Assembly (NCBI GenBank): GCA_012295275.1
Contig: CM022677.1
Span: forward strand, 4,332,553 to 4,396,552
Length of the DNA: 64,000 nt
From: Chrysomallon squamiferum
Taxonomy: Eukaryota; Mollusca; Gastropoda; Neomphalida; Peltospiridae
Reading direction: 5' to 3'
Shown in pieces: positions 25,440 to 38,074 of the stretch (positions are counted from its first letter, which is position 1; each line of letters opens with the position of its first letter). The notes under the pieces were generated by a model. It was not told the DNA's origin and searched no databases. It was given only the letters and a program-made list of their open reading frames with translations. A program made the position numbers and the translations under genes.

Positions 25440-25891
25440 ATACAAAAAGCTCTAACAGACTGTGTATATCAGCATTTTACAACAATTTACTCAGTCTTTG
25501 AGGTTTACTTTTACATTTCTTATATTTTTGGATTATATAGATCAATTAAAATAAAAAATAAAATAAAATATTGGGTAAGTCATCCTTTACATATAAGCTT
25601 GTTAAAATATTGTTACACTTTATTATTATGAAAAGCTGGTACCACTAAAACTGGAATATACAAAATACAGTAGGTCCATTATAGCATCACATATATTCAT
25701 AAAGTTCAACTTTTATAAGTAAAATTAGACAATTTTTTCATCCATTAGTTTAAAGCATGTTTATCATTTCTTCATTTAGTCATCCACATCTGTTTTCATC
25801 ATCCTGTCATCTATATTAGACTTTATTTTTTTTAACTTAAACACATTCTTGATTTTTTTTTTTTTTTTTTTTTAGCATTATTATCTTTATT

Positions 25892-25923
<32 letters not shown>

Positions 25924-26102
25924 TATTATTATTTTTTTTTTATTTTCATTTATTTTCAATAATCACATGGTACTCCACACAAAAAATTCTAACAGACTGA
26001 GTATGACAGCACTTTACACTAATTTACTCAGTCTGTGAGGTTTACTTTTACATATCTCATATGTTCTGATTATATAGATAAATTAAAATAAAAAATAAGT
26101 TA
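25440..26102. repeat. Dispersed direct duplication, about 115 bp, 540 bp apart
   Basis: 25440-25555 and 25978-26100 share a long similar run including TCTAACAGACTG, AATTTACTCAGTCTNTGAGG and GATTATATAGATNAATTAAA. The intervening DNA is T- and ATC-rich simple sequence (about 25855-25930). Confidence 0.85.
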
Positions 26103-26970
26103 AAATGTCTTCATTTTAAATTTCTTCATCATCATCATCATTATTGTTGTCGTCTAGATTTATAATATCAGTTATTAAAACAGGCCTGTAATATTGTAAA
26201 TTATCCTCTCTGTTCAATTGTATTTTAAATATTTATTTTTAGGTTATGTTTTGGTTAAAAAAGCCTACTCATTTGTTTATTAATTTTCTTATTTTTAAAT
26301 CCCTACTTATTATTATTATTGTCTAAACCAAATTAAGCCATTGCTAAATTAAATGGACCAGAAAAAGTGAAATCTGTTTTTCTTTGATCTTTAAACTTTA
26401 GCAGTAGGAATTATTCTTTCATTATATTTGATTTTCTTATTATTGTTTGTTTTAAAAAGACATACTTAATTTTTTTAATTGAATTAATATTTTTTTAGGA
26501 TTATTCTCACTCCTTTTAATCTACAGTATTTTATTATTGTTTGTTATTACTGTTTATTTTTATTTTATTCAAATTACAACTTAAATTTTTAGATTTTATA
26601 AGAGAATTATCTTTCTGATCCTGTCTACTTGATAGATAATTGTTATTTATTTTAGAAAGTTGTAGAAATACCTGAGAGGGGAAGTGGGAGAGTTATATCT
26701 ATAGATTAGATGTGTAATTTTATTCATTAATAATGATATTAATTTTATACTGTTGTTATTACTCCACAACAAATCAGCTTTACTTTAGTTACTTTTGAAT
26801 ATGTAATTATATTTATTTATTTACTTTTTATACATTATTGTCATGTTAATACAATATTATTTATATGTTTATTGATTTATGGTGTATTTAAAGATATTTG
26901 TATTGATCAACTTATTTATTTATTTATTTATTGATTGATTGATTTATTTGCTTGTTTGTTTGTTTATCTA
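26103..26970. other. A+T-rich intron-like DNA
   Basis: No exon is supported. The search for the CKK exon expected just before 26972 found none. Confidence 0.4.
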
Positions 26971-26971
26971 G

Positions 26972-27076
26972 GAGCTGGCTGAGTCTGATGTTAAACACTT
27001 TGTAATTCTGTTCTGTGACGGAGGATGTCAGTACAAGGCTTTGTGTTCTTTCACAGCAGAAACTGATGAATTATAA
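26972..27076 (+). pseudogene. CAMSAP CKK-domain exon, truncated by TAA
   Basis: After TTTATCTAG the frame encodes 34 residues, ELAESDVKHFVILFCDGGCQ then YKALCSFTAETDEL, then TAA at 27074-27076. The S-D-x-x-x-F-x-I-L-F-x-D-x-G-C-Q-(F/Y)-(R/K)-x-L pattern is the core of the C-terminal CKK domain, which binds microtubules at minus ends. In intact CAMSAPs the domain continues for about 80 residues after E-T-x-E-(I/L). Here the next codons are TAA, and a trace of the continuation (V-G-P-E) reappears in another frame at about 27087-27098, pointing to frameshift plus stop damage. AATAAA at 27098 and 27109 could end transcripts. Confidence 0.72.
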
Positions 27077-27097
27077 AAATTTGTTGTGTAGGACCTG

Positions 27098-27114
27098 AAT
27101 AAATACCCAATAAA
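27098..27114 (+). terminator. Two AATAAA poly(A) signals after the CKK-like exon
   Basis: Hexamers at 27098-27103 and 27109-27114, 22-33 bp after the TAA. They may be used, or may be chance in A+T-rich DNA. Confidence 0.4.
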
Positions 27115-28285
27115 ATGATTCATAGGTTTTGTAAGTAAGTACATATTACATATTTCATATCTGTCATACTAGATATTACCTCAAATACAGTCTTGATAAG
27201 AAAGTGTATTTTTATGTTATTTCAAATCTGTCTTCATCTTTATAAATTTGTACATTCCTCAACATGCATTTCCAATATAGTACAACCTCTGTAAAACAGA
27301 CACTGTCTAAAAAAGACAACAACAAACCGGCAAGAAAAGAAAGAGTTTACTAATAATGTTTATACGTCAGTTAACAGTTTTTACTTACATATTTATTCTT
27401 GTCCATTTTTTTGTCTTCAACTGAACTAAATTATCACTTGTGCTAAACAGCTCTTTGCTGATCTTCACAATAAACCATGTGACTTTGAACCCACTGCATG
27501 GAATTTTCCACATTTGAATGTATGCAAGAATTGCTTGTTCAGAAGCTTATAAAAAACACACTGAAGTATTTATTAATTATTATTATCAGAGACAACACAT
27601 TGTTATGGTTTGTGTATCAAGGAAGCTGGTCTCTGAAACATTGGATTAGTGGTTAGCCCATACTGATAAATGTTTAGAATATACTGATCAGTATTTAGAA
27701 GATGGATGAGTGATTAGAAAAAATGGATCAGTGATAATCACACATGGATTATTGGTTTCAGAAGGTGATTGACAGCTGGTTGGTTGCAGGAACACTATCT
27801 CTCTCTCTCTCTCTCTCTCTCAAAAATTTCTTTCACATTATAAGACAATGAAAATGTTTTTAGGGGCAGAATAAAAAGCAATGGGAAATTAACAGTGTAA
27901 AATGAATATTCATTTCCAGTGCATATGTAAACATTCTTATATTTATTAAAAACTAACATCTAGTGTTTATCATTGCTACATAATAACAAAATTTAATTTA
28001 TAGTTCTACATTTTCACCAGCCATGCTATTTTATATCACTTTTTTATTTATTTATTTCTGTTATTGTTTATGATGGACTTTTTCTGTCAGTCTCTATATT
28101 TTAATATTTCTCTTTTTTTATTTACATAATTATTAATAATTGATTTATATAAGTAATTAATTTAATGATATGATTTCTTTTGGTTTTGTTTTAGAAAGAA
28201 GTAAAAAAGAAATAAATATAAAATGATTTTAAGCTTCTTCACCAGTAAAAAACAAACAAATGCATCATTCCATTTCTGTTTGCAG
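27115..28285. other. Noncoding spacer
   Basis: Contains a short (TC)n at 27797-27820 and imperfect TGGAT(T/C)A(G/T)TG-like repeats at 27640-27760. No exon is supported. Confidence 0.4.
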
Positions 28286-28445
28286 GGAGATGAGTTCCTG
28301 CGTCTGCCCAGACACACAAAACACTGATTTGATTCGCAGTCTGAATGTGGCTGCTGATGGACCTGAGGTTGTTGTGGAAGCTGATGAAAGTTTACAACTT
28401 CTACTTGAACCTGGAGACGAAGCAGCAGACAATTCACCTGCTGAT
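28286..28445 (+). CDS. Acidic exon, unrecognised
   Basis: 160 nt between CTGTTTGCAG and gtgaga, phase 2 in and phase 0 out. It encodes EMSSCVCPDTQNTDLIRSLN then an acidic, leucine-containing stretch (PEVVVEADESLQLLLEPGDE, AADNSPAD). Codon composition is richer in G+C than the flanks and splice sites are good, so a real exon is likely. It lies downstream of the CKK poly(A) signals, so it probably belongs to another transcript or to a rearranged segment. No domain is recognised. Confidence 0.45.
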
Positions 28446-28510
28446 GTGAGAAAACAACTTTTAATGATAATTGTATCAATTAATGTGATTTAGATTAGTT
28501 TTGTAGTAAG

Positions 28511-28517
<7 letters not shown>

Positions 28518-28594
<77 letters not shown>
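28518..28594. repeat. (TC)n microsatellite
   Basis: About 77 bp of pure TC, 73 bp after the acidic exon. Confidence 0.97.
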
Positions 28595-28597
<3 letters not shown>

Positions 28598-28772
28598 CAC
28601 TCATTTCATGGTGTCTACTGGTTATTCAGAAAGAAGGTAAGGTAAAGCAAATCAGATTTTGTACTTACACTCAAATGTTAAGAATTTTATATTTTATTGA
28701 AACAAAACCATGTTAAAATACTACATATGAAAATCAGTAAGAAGTGATTTCAAGGAGAAAATAAATGAGGAA

Positions 28773-28890
28773 TATGTAGAGATAAAAATAAAATGAAAGT
28801 GTAATATAAAAAAATGGGTATATGTAGAGATAAAAATAAAATAAAAATCTAATGTAACAAAAATGGGGTATATGTAGAGATAAAAATAAA
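28773..28890. repeat. About 49-bp tandem repeat, 2.4 copies
   Basis: Copies start TATGTAGAGATAAAAATAAA at 28773, 28821 and 28871. Confidence 0.88.
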
Positions 28891-30620
<1,730 letters not shown>

Positions 30621-30623
30621 AAA

Positions 30624-30757
30624 CTGTGTCTAAATAACTGTATAGTGAAATACTGTGTCTAAATAACTGTATAGTGAAATCCTGTGTCTAAATAACTGTA
30701 TAGTGAAATACTGTGTCTAAATAACTGTATAGTGAAATCCTGTGTCTAAATAACTGT
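30624..30757. repeat. 29-bp tandem repeat, about 4.6 copies
   Basis: Unit CTGTGTCTAAATAACTGTAT then AGTGAAAT(A/C). Alternating A/C at the unit end suggests doubled-unit copying. Confidence 0.93.
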
Positions 30758-31960
30758 AAATTTTAGTCACATAATTTTACACTGTGCATCTCATAAAAGC
30801 TTGCAGATTTATAACTGGGTTTGTTTGTTCTTGTGTATTTGTATTTTATTTATTACAAGTCACACACTTCTAAAATACATGTTTACATTGATTTATTTTT
30901 GTAATGTTGTTTTTTCTTTCATTATACATTTTATTACATTACATTGTAATATGTGTTTTTCTTACTTAATTTTATTTGTTTCTGCTTGCTTAATCTCTGT
31001 CTTGTTTTAAAAATATTAATTAACAATAATTAATAATATGTCAAATATAATAATAATAAAAAATGACATTTATGAGTGAAATAAATATAGATTGTAAAAT
31101 AAGCTATAAATAATTGATAAAACAGTAATAGTTAAATCTAATGTTTTGGTTTGTTTCATGCTATATATAGACTGCATAGATTAAATATTTGTTTTAATTA
31201 AATTGTCTTTTCCTTTCTGGTTTTTTTTTTTTTTTTTTTTTTTTTTCAATTTTTTTTGTTTCTTGATTCACAATATTTTGAATTTAATTTTTTCATTTTT
31301 ATATATATATATATTTCATTTTATTTATTTTATCATTATTTAATTTATTTTTCCTTACATATCCAAATGTGAGATATTTCATCATCATAGGTTATTCCCC
31401 CATCCTGATTTGCCTGCCCCTGTTTTTTCTCACCATATTTTCATTCATAAAGCATTTTCACTGCATTTAATTGATTAAAAATGAACTTTTTTCTCTCCAT
31501 TTTCATATGAATTCACTATGATTCCAGTTGTTTGCATTGCCTGTAGATATATATATATATATATATACATTTCACTTAATTTCATTTAATTTTCATTATT
31601 ATTTACAACCAATAGTTTTGAAATTTATGTTACATATTTTTATGATACCTTTAACAAAAAAATAAAAAAAATAATAAAAATAATAATAATAATAATTGCT
31701 TGTGTCAAATATAATTATCTATAAGCCTCTAATATTATGTATAATTCTGTTTCTTTTCTTTTTGTAATTTTTGTTTCAGATTTCTTGTATTTGCTTTTTA
31801 CACTTGAATATTGGCTGTGATACTGATAGCCTTACCTTGTTGCTGTAAACAGGCAGTTATCTGTATATAAAAATCTCAAAGCGTGTTTCAAATTTGTTGT
31901 GTTTTTATTTTTGTTACCTCACTGTTAACTAAACTGTGAGGATTGAAAAAGTTCTTCATT
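30758..31960. other. A+T-rich DNA
   Basis: Poly-T (about 31220-31246), (TA)n (about 31302-31312 and 31547-31566). No gene is supported. Confidence 0.45.
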
Positions 31961-31967
31961 ACAAGCT

Positions 31968-32025
31968 AACACTCAAATAACACTCAAATAACACTCAAAT
32001 AACACTCAAATAACACTCAAACCAA
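31968..32025. repeat. 11-bp tandem repeat AACACTCAAAT
   Basis: Five near-perfect copies, then degenerate ACTCAAACC copies to about 32040. Confidence 0.92.
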
Positions 32026-32159
32026 AACTCAAACCAAACCAAAAGCTGAAGCAAACAAGCCTCAAGTTGTGGGTCTGTGGCTGGCACACTTTAAATCAAA
32101 CATCAAAAGTCAGCTAGAAGATAAAGCACGCAGTGCGGCATATACATTTTGTGTCATAC

Positions 32160-32496
32160 ATTGTGCATGTTTTATGTTTTATCTCTGTTATGTTTATTAG
32201 TGTGTGTGTATCTATGTAAGTATACATTGTATGTGTATTTATCTTTATATGTGTAAAACATTTTTATCTATTTAAGTAAACATTGTGTGTGTTTTATATG
32301 TTCATTCTATGTTTGTATCTGTTTGTTTCTATATAAGTAAACTTTGTGCTTATGTTGTATGTTTTCTTCTGTATGCGTATCACCATGTGTGTGTCTATAT
32401 ACAGCTCTGTGTATCTATCCAGGAATGTATTGTTTTTGTTTTTCTGTAGGATATCTGTATTGCTGTCTATATCAACAATGCCATTAGTAATAATAA

Positions 32497-32538
<42 letters not shown>

Positions 32539-32568
32539 AAATAGTAGTAGTAGTAGTAATAATAATAA

Positions 32569-32605
<37 letters not shown>

Positions 32606-32609
32606 GTAG

Positions 32610-32673
<64 letters not shown>

Positions 32674-33156
32674 CGAAGTAGAAGGAGAAAAGCAAACATT
32701 AAAGCAGTAGTTTAATATATGTGTGTGTGGATGTGTGTGTGTGTGTGTGTGTGTGCGCGATCCCGCTTCTGTGTTTGAACATGTTTGTGTGTAAATGTTG
32801 ATATATATATATATTTGTGTATTTACTTGTGCGTGTTTTATGTTTTATCTCTGTTATGTTTATCACTGTGTGTGTATCTATATAAGTATACATTGTTGTG
32901 TTTTTTATGTTTTCCTCCATAATATATGTATCACTGTGTGTATAATCTATATAAGTATACATTGTATGTGTATTTATCAGTCTCTCTGTTATATGTGTAA
33001 AACTATTTTTGCCTATTTAAGTAAACATTGTGTGTGTTTTATATGTTTATTCTATGTTTGTATCTGTTTGTATCTATAGAAGTATATGTTTTGTGTCTAC
33101 ATATCTGTTATGTATACAGCTCTGTGTATCTATCTAGGAATATATTGTTGTTTTTT

Positions 33157-33200
<44 letters not shown>

Positions 33201-33255
33201 TTTTTTCTGTATGATGTCTGTATGGCTGTCAACAATGATAGTAGTAGTAGTAGTT

Positions 33256-33302
<47 letters not shown>

Positions 33303-33303
33303 T

Positions 33304-33368
<65 letters not shown>

Positions 33369-33540
33369 TGTAGTAGTAGTAGTTGTTGTAGTAGTAGTAG
33401 TAGTAGTAATAGAAGTAGTAATAATAATAATACTACGAAGAAGAAGAAAAGCAAACACTGAAACAGTAGTTTAATATATATGTGTGTGTGTGCGTGTGTG
33501 TGTGCCTGCTTCTATCTGTGTATGAACATATTTGTGTGTC
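32160..33540. repeat. Tandem segmental duplication with expanded (AGT)n and (AAT)n
   Basis: Two copies about 665-760 bp apart. Shared landmarks: TTTTATGTTTTATCTCTGTT (32172 and about 32836), CATTGTGTGTGTTTTATATG (32281 and about 33027), a CTGTGTATCTATC(C/T)AGGAAT segment, a triplet repeat block (32494-32680; 33238-33432), then GCAAACA(T/C)T(A/G)AA(G/A)CAGTAG (about 32693 and 33451) and a TG-repeat. The growing spacing shows microsatellite expansion after duplication, including poly-T at 33158-33199 only in copy two. Poly-Ser, Val, Thr, Leu and Tyr ORFs are repeat translations. Confidence 0.85.
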
Positions 33541-34810
33541 AATGTTGCTCTACGTATATTTGTGTATATGTATTTATACAGGAATCAATATTCTGTTTTG
33601 TTACGTTTAGAATGAGAAGAATCGGAAAGCAGTGGTATGCGTGTGGGTATATATACATATATGTGTGTGTATATGAGGCTATCTATGTCGTATTTATGTT
33701 ACTGTGTACGTAGATAAAATTATTACTTAAATGTTCATATTCCTGCTGTTATTGTTAGTGTTGTAAAATAAATAAACTGATCAAAAAACTTTTAACAACA
33801 ACAAAAATCAGAATAAACTAAAAAATAATAAGTAAATAAAAAAAATACTTCAGATCGCAGTTCCGCCCATGTGCCCCTGCTACGTGAATATTGTGAATTG
33901 TTCCCTACTCAAACTAACTTGAACGTGCACACTGAATAAAGACGAAACATGATCGCTAACACCCGGATTTAAAACACGTGTCTGTAGACCTCAAGTGAGG
34001 TATCTAGTTTCACATCTAGTCACGTTTTTAATACTTCGATTGAGGGTTGTTTTATTTTGTTTGTTTGTTTTGTTTGTTGTTTTTTTTAATTTTTTTTCTT
34101 TGCTTAATAATTTTCGTTTGTGCGGTTGTTTCTCTTATTATATTTTTGTTTTGTGTGTGTGAGTCTTTTTTCTTCTTTCTTTTTGTTTGTTTATTCATTT
34201 GTTTGCATTAACAGAATAAATAATTAAATAATTAAAAAATTAAACTTAATTTAACGTCTAAGACAGAAGTTTATAAAATATCTCAAGCAGAATAGTTGAG
34301 AATGCTAATGATCGCCAAAACAATAATCTGTATTAGCTGTTAATACTAAATTTATAATAAAACTCAACAGTGAACTACTTTGTACTATACTGATACTATA
34401 CACATTAATTATATTATACACACAGACATACACACACACATACAGCTAGGTGAATATATAGGTAGCTATGCAGACAAAGAGATGACGAAACAATGTAAAA
34501 TAGTTTTAAAATTTAAATGAAATAATGACAGAAGAATTTTATTTGTTATCATATAAATATTTTATTACAGTTTTGTTCGATTATACTTGAATATGTACAA
34601 ATATATTTTAAATACAACATTCTTTTAAATAAACTACTTTATAAAATAATAGAATTGTTTAGATGGAGAGAAAGAGAGAGAGAGATTAAATGACAAAACT
34701 GGGTGAAAATTTCAAAAGTAATTCATAATAAATAAATAACATATTTAAAAAAAAAAATAAGTAAACAAATTAACTAAATTAATTACCTTACAATAAATAA
34801 ATAACTGATT
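33541..34810. other. Noncoding A+T-rich DNA
   Basis: A slightly G+C-richer island at 33855-34020 has no supported ORF. No gene is called. Confidence 0.4.
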
Positions 34811-34816
34811 TTCTGT

Positions 34817-35575
34817 TTACTTATCAGAAAGAAATGTCTGTGGACTTTCAACTTCAAAACAGTTCAGTGAAACTAAGTTAGCAGACAGTTTGAAGTTTAC
34901 TTTTGACACCATGTAAATATTTTTCATTGTACTCTCCCACGTACAAGTTGTTGACATCACAACAGACACACAAAGGTTCGGACAGTCCGTCCTGGTCAGT
35001 GAGGATGTCACGTGTAATGTTACCATCTCGTGAAAACTGAACAACACATTTTCTACTAAAATCACAAACAAAAAGATTCCCCTCCCTGTCACTTGTAACA
35101 CCTGTCAAGTCTCTCAGTTTGTCTGAATCACGTGACTCCCATTTGACGTCACCTGATATTTACATTTGACACAACAGTCAGACAGTGATCGTGAACTGTG
35201 AGACACGACGGACTGGGGATCAAATCTGCTGAGATAGAATCAATGAACTGACATCTGACTCTGATTTTCTTGTCAGCAAATCTTCCCCCAATTTTATCAT
35301 TTTTTCGTTTTCCTCAATCAGATGTTTGTGTTCATTGAATAATTTGTCTATTTCTGAGTTTACAAAGTTCTGAGATTTTTCTATTTCTCTTATTAACCTG
35401 TCTTGTTCTTTGTGGACTGCGGCAGTAAAATCTGTGATTAGTGTGTTACCAATCCTTCTGACCTCTTCTGTGGTGTCCACGACACTGATGTCGACGGCTT
35501 GGAGAAGTTGCTCAATCTTTTCATCCATCTCTGTCTGAAGAATTTCTATAAAGTTTTTCAGAAACAGAACTCAGA
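34817..35575 (-). pseudogene. TRIM-NHL-like E3 ligase pseudogene fragment
   Basis: The 5' part (35528-35220) encodes 102 residues of heptad-rich coiled coil (EKIEQLLQAVDISVVDTTEE, KEQDRLIREIEKSQNF, EEVRRIGN) as in TRIM proteins between B-box and propeller. In the same frame, after TGA at 35222-35220 and two more stops (at about 35180 and 35162), an NHL/six-blade-propeller-like part follows (TGVTSDREGNLFVCDF, SRKCVVQFSRDGNI, NNLYVGEY) ending at 34817. RING and B-boxes are missing, only about one and a half NHL repeats remain, and an in-frame TGA lies upstream (about 35573). TRIM-NHL proteins are ubiquitin ligases or RNA regulators; this copy cannot encode one. Confidence 0.75.
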
Positions 35576-35952
35576 AGTGACTTGTGACCTCCCTTTTGAG
35601 CTGAAGTAAATAAATAAATGAATAAATAAATAAATAATCAATCAGTCAATTAATTAATTAATTAATTAATAAAGATATGCCTACAATGTGAAGCTTTAGA
35701 ATTTATGTTATCAACTACTTTTAAAAATCTGAGTAGAAAAATGACATAAAGTTTCCTCTATTTCTTTAGGTTGTGATGGTTAATATACGGCATAAATATC
35801 TTTAGTTAAACAATCACTAATTTTTTTTTTTTTTATTAGTATTTTGTTGTAACGAATCTAAACACAACACAGCTAACACGAATATATTTAGTTAAACCCT
35901 CACTAAATGTTTGTTTTAGTATTTTGTTGTAACGAATCTAAACATAACACAG
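35576..35952. other. A+T-rich spacer with partial repeat
   Basis: TATTTTGTTGTAACGAATCT occurs at about 35840, 35920 and 36052, so this region holds degenerate outer parts of the neighbouring 70-bp array. Confidence 0.6.
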
Positions 35953-36602
35953 TCATTATAAACGTGTGTATGGGTTCTATTCGAGTAATAATATATTATG
36001 TATTAAATACATTATATCATTCATTATAAACATGTGTGTATTCGTTTTATAATATTTTGTTGTAACGAATCTAAACATAATATCATTCATTATAAACATG
36101 TGTGTATGGGTTCTATTCGAGTAATAATATATTATGTATTAAATACATAATATCATTCACTATAAACATGTGTGTATGGGTTCTATTCGAGTAATAATAT
36201 ATTATGTATTAAATACATTATATCATTCATTATAAACATGTGTGTATGGGTTCTATTCGAGTAATAATATATTATGTATTAAATACATTATATCATTCAC
36301 TATAAACATGTGTGTATGGGTTCATTTCGAGTAATAATATATTATGTATTAAATACATAATATCATTCACTATAAACATGTGTGTATGGGTTCTATTCGA
36401 GTAATAATATATTATGTATTAAATACATTATATCATTCATTATAAACATGTGTGTATGGGTTCTATTTGAGTAATAATATATTAGGTATTTAATACATAT
36501 CTTATATCATTCATTATAAACATGTATGTATGGGTTCTCTGCGAGTAATAATATATTAGGTATTTAATACATATCTTATATCATTCATTATAAACGTGTG
36601 AA
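35953..36602. repeat. 70-bp minisatellite, about 9 copies
   Basis: Unit CATTATAAACATGTGTGTAT then GGGTTCTATTCGAGTAATAA then TATATTATGTATTAAATACA and TTATATCATT. ATTATGTATT occurs at 36131, 36201, 36271, 36341 and 36411, exactly 70 bp apart. The last copies carry an ATTAGGTATT variant and are a little longer. Confidence 0.95.
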
Positions 36603-37892
36603 TGGGTTCTTTTTGACCAGTGAGCTGCGGTAGAGGGGTTGGAATACACGGTTTTCTTTACACAGAATAAAAACACAAGTAACTGCGTTGCATTCCTCTG
36701 TTTGCACCGACTGAAAACACAGTTTTGCACTAATTTTCCTGTCTGTTTTTGTGCTGGTTTGACTCCCCCTTCTTTATCGTTTCGTACTCCGATGATTCGT
36801 ACTCCGAATAAATAACTTGACAGATAATTCAAATTGTTCATTATACGTTTCCTTCCATTTTATGTTTTATATTTTATTAACACACTTTTACTGGGTAAAT
36901 CTTTACCAGAAGTCTTAGTATCTTATGTTTTGATAGATGATTAAGTACATTATTATTTCAAATCAATTTAAAAAATAAATAAATGAAATAAAACATTATC
37001 TCATATGAACCAAACACTTTTCAATCTAAAATGTGTAGCTTTTTTAACACAATCATCAAGGATTCTAACATCAATCAATTTAAAAAAAATAATTTCTATT
37101 TATCTCATACTTGACTACTTGGTCCTGTGTCTGATCCAAACATTCTGAATACTGATCTACATCTGATTACAAGTTGCGTGAACAACATTGTGACTTTGAA
37201 TCTATATTCACAGTTTTTAAATTGCTCAGTAAATGTAGTGTATGCTTCACACAAGTAACAGTTTTTAAAACATTTCAATATTCTCCAAACATTCAGTTCT
37301 TCACATTTGTTTTTGAGATGTTCATCTTCTGTTTGCTTAGTTCAGGATCATCAGACAACTTTAAAAACTTGGAGGCAAACTTGACAAGGTCATTTAGAAT
37401 CAAAGCCACTTCTCAGTGTATTCATTCTTTCTCAAAACAAGCTCATGATAAAGAACCCTGGAGAATTTTTTTTTAAAAGTTATAATTAAAATATAAATAA
37501 TATTCAGAGTTATATAAATTATATTGAAATGTCCTTGATTATAAATATTTACCTGGAAATGAAGACTATACAATATGACAGGTAAAATGAAGACTAGATG
37601 TAATTGAAATGAGATGTGTTGAGACTTAACAGTAGAAAGTTGAGATGAGAAGTAACAGACTGTAGTATCAGTCTTCATTTCTGCAGTCTGTTACTGAAAA
37701 CTGAAAACACAAACAGCTGTGTTAATTAAAGTGAAAATGTAGATGTTTTTCTCTCACACTTTCATTATCAATAATAACAATAATGTCCATCATCTGAAGC
37801 AGACCTTTTCAAATTATTTTTCACTTGTAATCAGAAAGTTATTTTAGTGAACTTCATGGTTACTGAAAGGTCTGAGAGACAAGTTCACATTT
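36603..37892. other. Noncoding; no supported gene
   Basis: ORFs at 36581-36841 (-), 37174-37476 (+) and 37400-37678 (-) have no domain or flanking exon support. GATTCGTACTCCGA-like sequence is doubled at about 36780-36808. Confidence 0.35.
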
Positions 37893-37898
37893 ATTTAC

Positions 37899-38045
37899 CA
37901 ATCAAGCAGCCTGTTAAACTAGCATGATGGGTGATGTGAAACATCTGACAGTCAACTGTAACTCTCCTCTGATTTCTCTGCTTTCTTGTGTGAGAATTTG
38001 CTGTGTTTAGATTTCTGTACTCTGTGTACAGCAACCAGCTTGTGT
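37899..38045 (-). CDS. Exon of an unrecognised minus-strand gene; apparent founder type of the adjacent array
   Basis: 147 nt between TTTTTCAG (minus strand) and gtaaat. One frame is open throughout (begins TSWLLYTEYRNLNTANSHTR). Its last 49 bases, CAGATGTTTCACATCACCCA onward to TTGATTG at the donor, are clearly homologous to the unit of the array next to it. No domain is recognised. Donor GTAAAT is weaker than the GTAAGT found in array units. Confidence 0.45.
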
Positions 38046-38074
38046 CTGAAAAATAAAACATTGAAAACAAAACA

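Noticed and set aside
33028-33474. Poly-Val, poly-Ser, poly-Thr and poly-Leu ORFs
   Set aside because: Translation of (AGT)n on both strands.
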